Made by a program: the position numbers and the translations under genes
NCBI GenBank assembly: GCA_023512835.1
Contig: CM042088.1
Span: forward strand, 10,346,078-10,410,077
Origin: Taxillus chinensis
Taxonomy: Eukaryota > Streptophyta > Magnoliopsida > Santalales > Loranthaceae
Length of the DNA: 64,000 bases
Reading direction: 5' to 3'
In this document: positions 11,701 to 22,575 of the stretch, piece after piece
Position numbering within the stretch: position 1 is the stretch's first letter
How the letters are laid out: the number at the start of each line of letters is the position of its first letter
The notes under the pieces: model-generated
Databases searched by the model: none
What the model saw: the letters and a program-made list of their open reading frames with translations, nothing else
Told to the model about the DNA's origin: nothing

Positions 11701-12308
11701 ACCACAGAATATATGTCCCCATCTCTTGATCCAGATAACTTAATATCTTCGGATAAGTTATCTCTAACTGTGTAGGTGTTTGACAAAAAGGAAACTGTGA
11801 ATCCTTTGTCACATAAATTACTGACACTCAGCAGATTATACTTTAAACCTTCAACTAATGCAACCTTAGTAATTGATACACAACCGTTGGTTAAAGTGCC
11901 ATACCCCACAGTCTTACCTTTACTGTTGTCACCATATGTTACGGATGGGCCTCGTTTGTCAGTAACATCCACGAGCAGAGACTTATCACCCATCATATGT
12001 ACGGAGCATCCGCTATCGAGTATCCACTTGCTTTGATTGATCTTTGACTTCAAGTGAGATGGCAGTGAATTCCATAGATGCTCCTGCAAGACAACAGATT
12101 ACACTTTTGGTGCCCAAACTTGTTTCGGGCGGTTAGGAGAAGCAACAACAGTGTCAACTATTCTGGATTTTACATTACTCGGAACTTTAACTTTCCAAGT
12201 TGACTTAACTTTTTCCGTATTAGTTGCTTCTTTAACTTGGGTTTTCTTAGGTGAGATGCTCCGAGGAGTTTTAGATTTAGATTTCCGAGAAGAACCCTTT
12301 TTGACAAC
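8718..12308 (-). pseudogene. pol of the SIRE-like element: protease, integrase, RT, RNase H, broken
   Basis: Sense order: a short gag-pol linker ending in PKQVWAPK; aspartic protease with DSGC (ILDSGCSVHMMGD, near 12010); pre-integrase; integrase core (11185-11562, CGPISVSS, VIDDFTRYTWV, RSDHGTEF, then PQQNG); post-integrase TPYEMWKGRKP (10787-11005); RT (9669-10469, [19 protein letters not shown]) with the catalytic YVDD at about 9660; and RNase H (8805-9662) ending in an IEVRHHFIRDHV tail and LADILTKPL. The reading frame is interrupted by several stops and frameshifts, including a stop just before YVDD and one at 8805. No intact enzyme can be made, but all domains are present, so decay is by small lesions. 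Confidence 0.92.
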
Positions 12309-14381
12309 CTAATTTTTATTGATTGAAAAGTGATTACATAACCAGTTATCAGATAGGCTCCAACATTCAGAATAGTAGTAACCTATTTCACGACATATCG
12401 AACAGACACTATGATGAGGAGTTACAGCGGGGGATACAGGTTTCTTTGGCTTAACAGGTTTCTTACTCTGTTCCCTATGGCCTAATCCTTTGCGAATGGG
12501 TAACACGTTCTTGGCCCTAGAAGCATCAACCTTTGCCTTTTCTTTGTTTCTGGGTGCTGTAGTTTCGGCTTTAACTACAGCAACCTTCCCTTCATCGTTT
12601 GGTACGGGTGCTACTACTTCGGGATTAGCGAATGTGACCTCTCTTCCACAATCATAAACTATGGTGCCACCTGAAACAAAACCATCCAATGGTTTAGATG
12701 TACTAACAGGATATAGGTTGGTTAGTTTTGGAGTGTAGTCCGGAGGGCACTCAGTAGCTGGAGCAGTGGAAGTGGATTCGGATCCTAGGCCAGGTTGGAC
12801 TCGGATATTGTCAGGATCAATTCTAAATGTAGAGGCTATTTCCCCGGATTTTAGCCATTTACGATTTATTTCCTTTTCCTTTTCAAGTTCAATCTCGAGT
12901 CTTTTAAGATTTACATTAATGCCTATGAGGTTGGTATTCAGCAAGTGATTTTTAGCTCTTAGGTCATGATACCAAACCTCCCTGCTTCGGTAGTCAGCTA
13001 TGTCCTTTTCAAGTTTAGAAACAGTAAGTTCTAGGCGTTTAGTCTGACCACTCATATTTTGATACATTTGAGTAATTATTAATCTCTCATTATTTTCATC
13101 ATCATGTTCCTTAGTAAGAGATTCTAATTTACTCAAGAGCTCAGAGATAGAAGGTACCTCAGCGTTTGCCATGAGGCAGACGTTCGCCTTTTCCGTTGGT
13201 TCGTCGTCTAAAGATTCATCTTCTTCTTCCGAACCACTAATGTATTTTGAGACGAACGCCTTCTTCTTCATCTTGCTGTTGTCTGAGGTGGAGCGTCGGG
13301 GTTTAACCTTGTCATCCTTGTCAGCCGTCTTGGGTTTGGATCTACAGTCCTTGGCCCAATGACCAGGTTTCCCGCAATTGTAGTAGTCTTGGGATGTCAA
13401 CTCCGACCGCTCCTTCCTTCTCGAGGATGAGGAAGAGCCTCTTCTGAATCCTTTTCTGCTTTTCCGCAGAAATCGTGTGAAGGATTTCACCAGAAGTGCT
13501 ATTTCTTCTTCCATGTCCGAGTCAAAGTTTTCTGACTCTTCCGTATCATCCTCCGTCAGCATGCTTGGTCCAGCCGTAGCCTTAAAAGCTACCCCCTTTT
13601 CTTTCCGAGCTATCTTCTCATCTCGGTCAGTGTATTTGAATCTGACCTCATGAGTCCGTAGCTCTCCATATAGCTCTTCAAGGGGAGCATACTGCCAATT
13701 GTCTTTGGATTGCATCTGGAGCTGCTTGGAGTAATAGCGATCCGGCAAGGAACGAAAGAACTTGTCATTTATTTGGAACTGAGTGTAGTGCTCGTTGACA
13801 GTTTTCAATTCCAGGATGAGCTTGCTGAATCGCTGATAGATGCTCTCCAGAGATTCGCCAGGTTTGTGGTTGAAGCTCTCAAAGTTCTGTCTAAGAGCGT
13901 AAATGACGTTCTACATCTGGGACTGACTTCCTTCATATAGAATAGTCAATTTTTCCCACACAGCTTTTACTGTCGTGCAGCCCTGGACGTCCGTGAAGGC
14001 CTCTGAATCCAAGGACGATGTCACGTAAGCTAGAGCCTTTTCACTGGCGTATTGCCAGGCTCTTTCATCGTGAGTGAGTTCAGCATCAGTCTTTGGCCTC
14101 CTGACCCCATTTTCTCCAATGGTCATTGGAATGGGAAGCTCCTGATGAAGACAAGGCCACATTAGATGATCATGACAGGTCATGAACATCTTCATGCAAG
14201 CTTTCCACTGGGAGAAAAGCTTTGGTGTGAACTTTGGCGGTTTGCTTAGAGTGTAGCCTGAACTCCGTAGTTGAGGAGCAGCGGCAGCAGCAGGTTGTGG
14301 TGGATCAACATTTTCACTACTGCTACGGTGGGGAAGGGGCTCTTGAGCTCCCCGGGAGTTGAGGCGGGTGTTGAATAGCAT
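12309..14381 (-). pseudogene. gag of the SIRE-like element (UBN2-type, two zinc knuckles), one stop
   Basis: About 690 codons from ATG 14381 to the stop at 12309, in a single frame broken only by a TAG at 13911. The N-terminal part has the Ala/Pro-rich leader and SQWKACMKMFMTCHD segment typical of plant copia gag. The middle is the UBN2-like capsid region. A basic patch and a CCHC knuckle follow (YYNCGKPGHWAKDC), in which the first Cys is Tyr. After this come an acidic Ser/Glu-rich stretch, a long predicted coiled coil (about 13100-12850) and a second knuckle (CSICREIGYYYSEC) whose His is Tyr. The gag would form the virus-like particle and bind RNA, but both knuckles lack a ligand. The start is chosen because upstream sequence belongs to another element's LTR 17 bp away. 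Confidence 0.88.
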
Positions 14382-14397
14382 GCTGCTTTCTTCAACA

Positions 14398-15219
14398 TGT
14401 GATCTTCACCGTAGAAACAAGTTACACCCCTCTCGAATGGCGTCCACGTGTTTTGCAGTACTTAGTGTACTTAAAACCGCTACCTGGGTAACGACTTACT
14501 GAAACGGTGAGCGTCCTCACGTTTCACTCCTTCGTAGCACTCTCCGTTCCTTTCACAAGCCACAGCCTCGGAGATATTGCCTCGTAGCCTTTCTATGCGT
14601 CTATGAGTCTTCCTCTTCGATTCTTCGAGTCTAAGTCTTCGAACCAAGGGCATTCATCTTCCAATACTTCTGCTTTCTGGCTTCAAAGCTAGGTCAGAAT
14701 CAGTGCTATGAGCTTTTAAGCTCTACAAGTCTTCGAGTCGGACAACTGCATTCTGCCTTGGCTAGTAGATGCTTCTACTACCCTACGACCCTATGTGCTA
14801 CGACTCAACGAGTCTTAGCTTCAAATCTGCGAGACGCGGTTCTGCATCTGTCTGCACCTTGAGTCTACAACCCTACGACCCTGTGTCCCTTCGAGGCTTC
14901 GACCCTGTACCCCTATGAGGCTTCGACCCTGTGGGCCTTTGAGGGTGCTACGAGCCTCATGGTCTGTCAGTCTACGTCCTATGAGTCTTCAACCTTTGAG
15001 TCGTCTGATCTACGACCTCCAAGTCTTCTGATCTACGACCTTCAAGTCAGAATGTACAGAACGTACATAGGTAGACTCCCTCTACGAGCTCACTCTAAGA
15101 GATCACTCTACAAAGTTATCCAACCAAGTACGGATCTTCAACCTAGACCTTCGAGCTTGCAGATTCCGTTTCCTGCAACATGTTGACAACAATGACAACT
15201 CAACCTCACGGGAACAACA
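14398..15219 (-). repeat. 3' LTR of Cop1 copy B
   Basis: Plus-strand ends TGTGATCTTC and GGGAACAACA. Matches 20670-21490 along its length with scattered substitutions. Contains an array of CTACGACC/CTTCGAG words from about 14600 to 15060. The inner end meets the polypurine tract at 15220. Confidence 0.9.
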
Positions 15220-15340
15220 ATATCCCCCTTTGAAATTGTTGGCAACATACTGGATGCGCAAACCTTTCGAATCACTCCCCCTAAACTCTGCCACTGTGTG
15301 CTCCCCCTGGACACAGTACCCTCTTTTCTTCTCCCCCTTT
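15220..15340 (-). promoter_or_regulatory. Cluster of four polypurine tracts beside the Cop1 3' LTR
   Basis: Element-sense AAAGGGGGATA at the LTR border is the expected PPT. Three more purine tracts of the form AGGGGGAG or AAAGGGGGAG follow within about 120 bp (plus-strand CTCCCCCT near 15276, GCTCCCCCT near 15301 and TCTCCCCCTT near 15332). Only the LTR-proximal one is needed to define the 3' LTR start. The others may be extra priming sites. Confidence 0.6.
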
Positions 15341-15383
15341 GCCAACCAATTGCAAAGAAAGAGGGGGGAACCCCACGGATGCC

Positions 15384-18300
15384 TTACGCGTGAGGAGGTA
15401 GCTGTACAAACAGCCCACTTCGGTGTCTATCAAACAGCTCAATGGAAAGAGGTTTGGTGAGAATATCTGCAGTTTGTTCCTGCGTGGGAACATACACCAA
15501 TTGTACAGTTCCCTCTTCCACTTGTTCTTTGATGTAGTGGTATCGGTAGTCGATATGCTTGGTCTTTGAATGCTGAACGGGATTCTTGCTAATACTGATT
15601 GCACTCTGGTTGTCACACCAAATGTTGACAGGTAACTCCACATTCACTCCCAAGTCTGACAGTTAAGTATTCATCCATACCACTTGAGTACATGCAACAT
15701 GTGCCGCCACATATTCAGCTTCGGCTGTGCTGCAGGCCACACTGTTCTATTTACAGCTCAACCATGCAACACACTTGGAGCCCAGATAAAAACTGCAGCC
15801 ACTGGTAGATCGTCTGTCATCTATGTTTCCAGCCCAGTCTGCACCAGTATAATCCTGTAACTCAATTGAATCCTTAGAGGGATACCATAACCCCATCTCT
15901 AAGGTACCATTTAGGTATCTAAGGATTCTCTTGACTGCCAGCAAGTGAGACTCCTTCGGATCGACTTGATATCTACTTGCTTGACACACAGCTCGCATGA
16001 GATCAGGTCGGGAGGCTGTAATATATAGGAGGCTTCCAATCATGCCTCGATACTTTTTTGATTTACACTCTTACCTTCCTGATCTTTGTGTAATTTGCAG
16101 CCTGTAGGCATTGGTGTCCCAACAGGCCTACTATCATTCATCCCATACTTCTGTAACAGTTCTCTAGCATACTTGTGCTTTGTTATAAAGATTCCTTCAG
16201 CAGTCTGCCTAATCTGTAAGCCCAAAAAGTATGTTAACTCACCTATGAGAGACATTTCAAATTCATCACTCATTTTCTTGGCAAACTCTTCACATAGCCC
16301 TGAGTGACTGCCTCCGAATATGATGTCATCTACATAGACTATGGTAGCCAGCTGACCTCTATCTGAATTCAGTATTTATAAATTATGATCCACTGTTCCT
16401 CTACTGAAGTTCATTTTCTGTAGATACCCATCCAGTCGGTTGTACCATGCCCTAGGAGCCTGCTTCAGGCCATACAAGGCTTTCTTTAACCTACATACAT
16501 GTGTCTCATCATCAGTAACTGTACTCCATCTGGTTGCTCAATATAAACTTCCTCTTTTAGCAATCCATTCAGAAATGCAGACTTCATATCCATTTGATAA
16601 ACTTTGAACCTCTTATGTGCTGCCAATGCAAGAAACATTCTAATCGTTTCTAACCTTGCTACTGGTGCAAATGTTCCATCAACATCTATACCCTCAATCT
16701 GAGAATATCCTTTGCATACCAGTCTAGCCTTGTTCCTAATAACCTTGCTATCTTCATTCAGTTTATTTCTGAACACCCACTTTGTTCCCATGACATTTTT
16801 ACTCTTTGGTCTAGGAACCAGCTCTCATGTCTTGTTCTTTTCAATTTGGTCCAGCGCATCATTCATTGCTGTGACCCAAGCTTTATCCTATACTACTTCT
16901 CCAACTGTTTTGGGCTCTATCTGAGAGAGCAGGGCAGTAGCCCTTGTAAACTTTCTTCTGGTAGTTACACCTGCTTGGGGATCACCAAGGATCTGATCCT
17001 TGTCATGCACACTGGACCATGCCCTCCTGGTCTTTTTGGTTGAATTTTCTCCAGGGTTAGACTCTTCCTTCTCTTCTTCATCAAACTTCTCTGAGTCTGT
17101 GTCCTCATCTTTCTTTTCCTTTTCATGCTCAGTCTCTTCTTCCATCTGAGGTTTTACTACTTCAAAATCAGGATTCTCATCCTCAGTTACATCCTTCTTC
17201 CAATTTTCATCCACTTTAACTTCACTTGAAGTTATAACTTTTCCAAGTCTTGGAAGAAAGACTCTATATCCCTTTGTCTGATATGAGTATCCAATAAATG
17301 TTCCTTCCTCAGATCTGGCATGAAACTTTCCTCTTCCTTGCTCCTTTATCTTCACGAAGCAAGGACTTCCAAATATTCTGAAGTATTTGGCTGTTGACTT
17401 CTTGCCACACCATAGTTCATAAGGAGTGTAGTCTGTCCTTGGTCTTAATGTGACTCTATTCAGTAAGTGTACTGCTGTTCTGGTTGCCTCTGTCCAGAAT
17501 CTTGCATTTAAATTAGCTTCCAGCCCTATTTTTCCTTTCAACAACTCCATTTTGTTGTGGAGTCCTTGCTGCTGATAATTGATGTTGAATCCCATGTTTA
17601 TTCAGATATCTTTCAAAAGCTTCATTTGTGAACTTAGTACCCTGATCAGATCTCAATATCTTAATCTTTCGACCACAGTCATTTTCAACCATTCTTCTAT
17701 ACTTCTTGAAGCACTCCAAAGCTTCTGTCTTGTGCTTTAGATACATAATACAAGTTCTTCTGGTGAAGTCATCCACGAACAAGATGAAATATCTTTCACC
17801 ATTGAGTCCTTTGTTTCTCATTGGTCTACATAAGTCTGTATGCATAATGTCTATAGCTGCTTCAGAACTATACTCTTTTACTTTATAGTGAAATCTGGCT
17901 TGTTTTCCCTGTAGGCATGCTGAGCAGACATGCTCTCTTTCTCTTTTGATGTCTGGGATATCCCTAATAGCCTTGCAATTCACAAGTCTTCTCATGTTCT
18001 TTTGATTCAGATGTCCTAGTCTTCTATGCCAGAGTTCATTGTCTTCTACTTTTGTCATATAACAGCTATGGGTCTTGCTCTCATCAATTACTTACAAGTC
18101 CCCATCTGTTCTTCTTCCAGCTACTACTGTGTTGCCATTTTCTCTCTTTACTTGACAACCAGTTTTAGTAAAGATCACTTCATGACCTGCATCACACAAC
18201 TGACTAATGGATGTGAGATTATACTTCAATCCTTCAACATGCAACACATCCTTCAGTTTGTCCTTACCTCATTTGGCAGAGCCTAGCCCCTTGATCTTTG

Positions 18301-18660
18301 GAGAGCTATCATTGCCAAATCTCACTTTGCCAGATTTGTCTTTGTTTAAATCTGACAGTTTCTTCAGGTCACCAGTCATGTGACCTGAGCAGCCACTATC
18401 AAGGATCCACTGTCTGTCCTTGATATCTGCTTTTAGTGCAATCTCAGCAATGTGAGCCACTTCTTTCCCTTTAGCCATATAGACTTGTTTTACTTTAGAC
18501 TTGAAGCGCTCTCCCTGTTTTACTTTAGACTTGAAGCGCTCCCCCTGAGATGTAAGCTTCATAGTCTTCTGAGATGCTAACACTTTCCTTTTCTCTTGAA
18601 CTTTCACAGTATCCTTTTTCTTATTCTGCTCAGGAATAAGTACTCTTCTTGTACTGTGTC
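15384..18660 (-). pseudogene. pol of Cop1 copy B: protease, integrase, RT, RNase H, broken
   Basis: Sense order: protease with ILDSGCSGHMTGD (about 18400); pre-integrase HRRLGHLNQKNM; integrase with LCRPM, VDDFTRR, SDQGTKF and TPQQNGVVERK (17513-18058); acidic linker (16888-17400); RT with [10 protein letters not shown] and YVDD (16040-16791 and just below); RNase H (15384-16043) with HSKTKHIDYRYHYIKEQV and ADILTKPL. A 29-bp deletion near 17523 relative to copy A shifts the integrase frame. Several other stops break the frame. An in-frame 30-bp tandem duplication sits at 18486-18545. Closely related to 1-2775, which points to recent amplification of this family. Confidence 0.92.
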
Positions 18661-20669
18661 ATTCACTCCCGCAATTATCACAAACATCCAAGTTCGAAAG
18701 TACAGCAAATTTGTTGCCTGTGGTAATCGGCTTTGGCTTCCACTAGCATAAAGTTTCTTCATGACCTTGTTTCTGACAGTAAGTGCAGAAACTTCTAACT
18801 GGTTTCTTTTTTTTCCTTCTGATGCAAGTTCCTTGTGGATGTTTTCATCACAGTTCTAGGACTTTGCACCGGATACCTCCAACAACAGTGTATGGCCATG
18901 TGTCCCCACACTGCACAGTAGTAGTAGTGACCCTGAAAGCTGTGTTGTTCACCCTCTGAACAACTGGGATCTTCTTCAAAATAGGCCTGGTCTTGACGGT
19001 TGGTTTCACAAGTTTACCTTCTTTCTTGAGGGGCACCCGAACACTTGATCAAATGACATTTGCATTAGATTTCTTCATATTCTTGGAATGCTCAGATTTC
19101 TGAACGCATTTGGTCACTCTATTGAGCTTGGACTCCTTGGGATATCTCTCCATCTTCTCATCATTTATGCCACCCTTCCCTTTCATGTTGCTCGAGGATC
19201 ACGTCACTCACTCTCTCCATTTCATCCAGTGGATTGTCATGGGAAAAAGGATTGACTACCTTCGTAGGATTATCTGAATTGACAGCCATTCCCGTAACAT
19301 GCGCTATCGCCCCATTCTTCTGAGCGTCTGGTGCTTTGATGAGTGATCTGATCTGGGAGCTGCCAGAGGTTTAGGCTTGACTGGCTCCATCTTTTGAGAT
19401 CTTCTGTTGAAGGACTACCAGTTCTTCTTCAAGAAATTGGATTGTGGTGTCTCTGGTGGTAAGTTCTGTGGTGATGTCATCACAAATCTTGATCTGCTCC
19501 TCTAACTTGAGCTTTAGATTGACAATCTCCTCGCAAAACACCTTGGAGTCCACCAACACCCTATCCTTCTCACCTCTTATTTCACCAAGCTCTCCCTTGG
19601 CTAGCTTGAGCTCTCCCTTAAGCTGCTTTATCCTACAACCTCTCTTGCGGATCTCCTCGGTAGCAAGCTCTAGCTCCTCCTCCAGATATACTTTTTCTTC
19701 TACTGCCTCATCCTCCTCAGAGGCAGTACTGCCATTGTCTACCTCTATCTTGGCGACAAAGGCACAATCTGATGAACATTCCACTTCATCATCAGATTCA
19801 GTAATCCGGCTCATGTAGTTCTTGTGTGAGCCCTTCTTCTTCTGTGGAGCTGTTGGTCTTCTTGTGGAATAGCTTCTTCGGTATGATGACTTCTTCCACT
19901 TTGTATCCTCTTCATCCGAGGCTTCATCATCCGAGTCATTAGCTTTCACTTTGCATTGAGATGCAAAGTTCCCCCGCTTTCCACATTTAAAACATCTGAG
20001 GGAAAGCCCTCCTTTCCCTTTTCCTCCAGCTTGCTTTCCTGCTCCATTCTTCCTGAATTTTCTGGTGAAGTAAGCTACCACCTCATCTTCACCATCTTCA
20101 CTGTCACTGTCCTCTTGTTCATTTGAGGACTCAGCTTCCTTCTTTAATTTTAATTTTCTCATAGCCTTGAAGGTTACTTCTTTTGATTTCTTGGTTGTGG
20201 GCTAGGATGTAGATGTAGATGGCTCTTTATAAGAGTGTAGCTTCATCTCGAATGTAGTCAGACTGCATTGCAACTCCTACAATGACATTGTCTCCAGGTC
20301 TCTACTATTTTCTAAAACTTCCACCTGTGGAATGAATCTTTTGGGTAGAACTCTCAATACCTTTTTTACTATGGAAAAGTTCTTTTTATTTTTGCCATGA
20401 CTTGGCATGTCATTCACAATTTCTGTTAATCGTACAAAGAACTCCTGTATACTCTTTTACTTCTCCATTTTGAGAGCTTCGAATCTCTAAGTATACAATT
20501 GTAGCCTGGTTTCCTTTAGTCTGCCATCACATTGATAGACACTTTCGAGTCTATCCCATAAATCCTTCACAACCCTGCAGTCCATCACCTTTGCATATTC
20601 AGAGTCTGATAGTTTTATATGCCGGCCGAAGTCCGAAACCCTCCAGCTAGGGTTAAGCATGTTTCAGCC
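18661..20669 (-). pseudogene. gag of Cop1 copy B, N-terminus deleted, multiple stops
   Basis: Read from the LTR junction inward it encodes the C-terminal part of a UBN2-type copia gag (KDLWDRLESVYQCDG near 20560, then FVRLTEIVNDMPS), interrupted by several in-frame stops. An open stretch follows (19371-20162) with an acidic patch, the knuckle CFKCGKRGNFASQC (Asn where His is expected) and a Glu/Lys-rich coiled coil. Further on, near 18745-18790, a second knuckle CTYCQKQGHEETLC has all four CCHC ligands and is followed at once by a stop. The part of gag before WRVSDFG is missing and the 5' LTR lies directly beside it. It cannot encode a full capsid protein. Confidence 0.85.
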
Positions 20670-21490
20670 TGTGATCTTCACCGTAGAAACAAGTTACACC
20701 CCTCTCGGATGACATCCATGTGTTTTACAGTACTTAGTGTACTTAAAACCACTACCTGGGTAACGACTTACTGAAATGGTGAGCGTCCACGCGTTTCACT
20801 CCTTCGTAGCGTGCTCCGTTCCTTTCACAAGCCACAGCCTTGGAGATATTGCCTCGTAGCCTTTATACGCGTTTACGTGTCTTCCTCTTCAATTCTTCGA
20901 GTCTAAGTCTTCGAACCAAGGGCATTCATCTTCCAATACTTCTGCTTTCTGGCTTCGAAGCTTCAGAATCAGTGCTACAAGCTTTTAAGCTCTACGAGTC
21001 TTCGAGTCGGACAACTGCATTCTGCCTTGGCTAGTAGATGCTTCTGGGGCTGTGCAACAGGTCCTACGACCCTGCGAGCTTCAGTCTACGACCCTACGTG
21101 CTATGACTCAACGAGTCTTAGCTTCGAATCTGTGAAATGCAGCTCTGCATCTGTCTGCACCTTGAGTCTACGACCCTACAACCCTGTGTCCCTTCGAGGC
21201 TTCGACCCTGTACCCCTACGAGGCTTCGACACTATGGGCCTTTGAGGGTGCTACGAGCCTCATGGTCTGTCAATCTACGTCCTGCGAGTCTTTAACCTTC
21301 GAGTCTTTTGATCTACAACCTTCGAGTCAGAACGTACATAGGTAGACTCCCTCTACGAGCTCACTCTAAGAGATCACTCTACGAAGTTATCCAACCAAGT
21401 ACGGATCTTCATCCTAGACCTTCGAGCTTGCAGATTCCGTTTCCTGCAACATGTTGACAACAATGACAACTCAACCTCGCGGGAACAACA
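20670..21490 (-). repeat. 5' LTR of Cop1 copy B
   Basis: Same ends and internal order as 14398-15219, including the CTACGA/CTTCGA word array (about 20880-21330). The inner border at 20670 is followed in element sense by GGCTGAAACATG rather than by a tRNA-complementary PBS, so the adjoining internal sequence has been lost. Confidence 0.88.
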
Positions 21491-22162
21491 AACACCATTT
21501 CTGAATCGCGCTATTGGGATACGTCTTAGATGCTCAAGGCATGACATCCTCCCCCTTATTGCGTCATTAATTCGGGATCAGAGGAACCGAGATCATTGGC
21601 TATTATTTGCCACATGACTCTAAAATCAATTCACTCAAACTTAAGGCTTACTTAGTTCACACTTATTCTACAAGGTGACTAAGTGTTGCATGGGTTAGTA
21701 AGGTTATAAGTATAACTTCGTGATAGATGGTACCAAAGCAATCTAGCCTGTATCCCCAAAGCTCGATGTGCACTCTTACAAATCAGTTTGTGTGGTCCCC
21801 AAAGGGTGGGAGCCCAACATCGGAGGTGGGTCAACCAATAATCTTGCACGCATCATGTCCATCAATGCTAGTGTATCTAGAGTGGAGTACCCAAGGAATA
21901 GTACATAGATATAGAAAGGCAGTCATACGGAACATGCTAGGCGATCTTGGTTTCTTTAAGCCCTAATTGACGAAGTAACAAGGCATTGCGGTAATTGAGA
22001 GGAGGGAGGGATGCCATGCCCTAAGCATCTAAAATGTGTTCTAGTAATGCAATCTCGAATGGCATTCGTTCTACTTGGAGGAAGGGCAATATGGAAAGCG
22101 TAGCTGGTACATAACGGACGGCTCCAAGATAAGTTCATGTAGGAGAATTCAATGAGAGCTCC
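21491..22162. other. Gypsy LTR remnant with PPT, then unassigned sequence
   Basis: At about 21539-21560 the minus strand reads AAGGGGGAGGATGTCATGCC, which looks like a gypsy polypurine tract followed by an LTR start (TGTCATGCC). Only ~55 bp of that LTR remains before the Cop1 LTR at 21490. From 21560 to 22162 no gene or recognised repeat could be supported; it may be the 3' internal region of the same lost element. Confidence 0.5.
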
Positions 22163-22486
22163 TGTAAAGATTTGTATTTGGATAGGATTGAGAGATAGTC
22201 ATTCGATGGGAATGCAACTATCTGGACCGTAGTGTAGCCGTTGGTGTGAGCATTTTGACAGTACTTGAGCCCGATTCCGAATCGGGGCCTCGAGTGGCTT
22301 AAATGTTGACTTTCTAGGAGTTTATTGGTTGACTTTACGTTTGAGAAGCCATTTGAGTGTGATAATATCTGAATAGTATTGTGTTCGCCATTTTGAGCAT
22401 TTTGACAGTAATTTGACTCAATTTGGAGTTCATGACGTTGGAGGTCAATTATTAAAGGTCAATTATTGGTCAATAATTGGCAGAAA

Positions 22487-22495
22487 TATAAATAG
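22487..22495 (+). promoter_or_regulatory. TATA box of the G1 5' LTR
   Basis: TATAAATAG on the sense strand, about 325 nt into the LTR. The same word is found at 28762-28770 in the 3' LTR and at the equivalent place in the G2 5' LTR and the solo LTR. A (GA)n run starts ~50 bp downstream, which puts it near the likely transcription start. Confidence 0.65.
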
Positions 22496-22538
22496 AATGA
22501 AAAGAAATAGATTTCATTTTACGCTATCACGTTGGTAC

Positions 22539-22542
<4 letters not shown>

Positions 22543-22572
<30 letters not shown>
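22543..22572 (+). repeat. (GA)n microsatellite, 5' LTR of G1
   Basis: About 15 GA units immediately downstream of the LTR TATA box. The 3' LTR has about 35 units at the same place. Confidence 0.95.

Positions 22573-22575
<3 letters not shown>

Larger units (their letters stand above)
2776..14397 (-). mobile_element. SIRE/Maximus-like copia element carrying an Ulp1-like ORF (no 5' LTR seen)
   Basis: Minus-strand element. In sense order it has gag (14381-12309), pol with protease, integrase, RT and RNase H (12308-8718), a 1.8-kb non-coding spacer, an accessory ORF ending in an Ulp1-like domain (6949-4221), a polypurine tract, and a 1305-bp 3' LTR. The SIRE/Maximus assignment rests on the gag coiled coil, the WKGRKP post-integrase motif and the IEVRHHFIRDHV RNase H tail, all known from that lineage. 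SIRE-type elements carry an env-like ORF between pol and the 3' LTR, and here that slot holds the Ulp1 ORF. The 5' LTR and PBS are absent: 17 bp upstream of the gag ATG the sequence switches to a Cop1 LTR. The left end sits in Cop1 copy A directly after TTACC. No matching TTACC or Cop1 continuation is visible on the right, so the right end has been lost or rearranged. Confidence 0.85.
14398..21490 (-). mobile_element. Cop1 copia element (copy B), two LTRs, 5' leader deleted
   Basis: Two LTRs of about 820 bp (14398-15219 and 20670-21490) in direct orientation enclose gag and pol on the minus strand. The 3' PPT is present next to the left LTR. The right (5') LTR joins gag coding sequence directly: no primer-binding site, leader or gag N-terminus lies between them. 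Flanks are CAACA on the left and AACAC on the right, not a clean 5-bp duplication, so the element may have been rearranged after insertion. Coding regions have many stops. It is the same family as the fragment at 1-2775. Confidence 0.88.
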
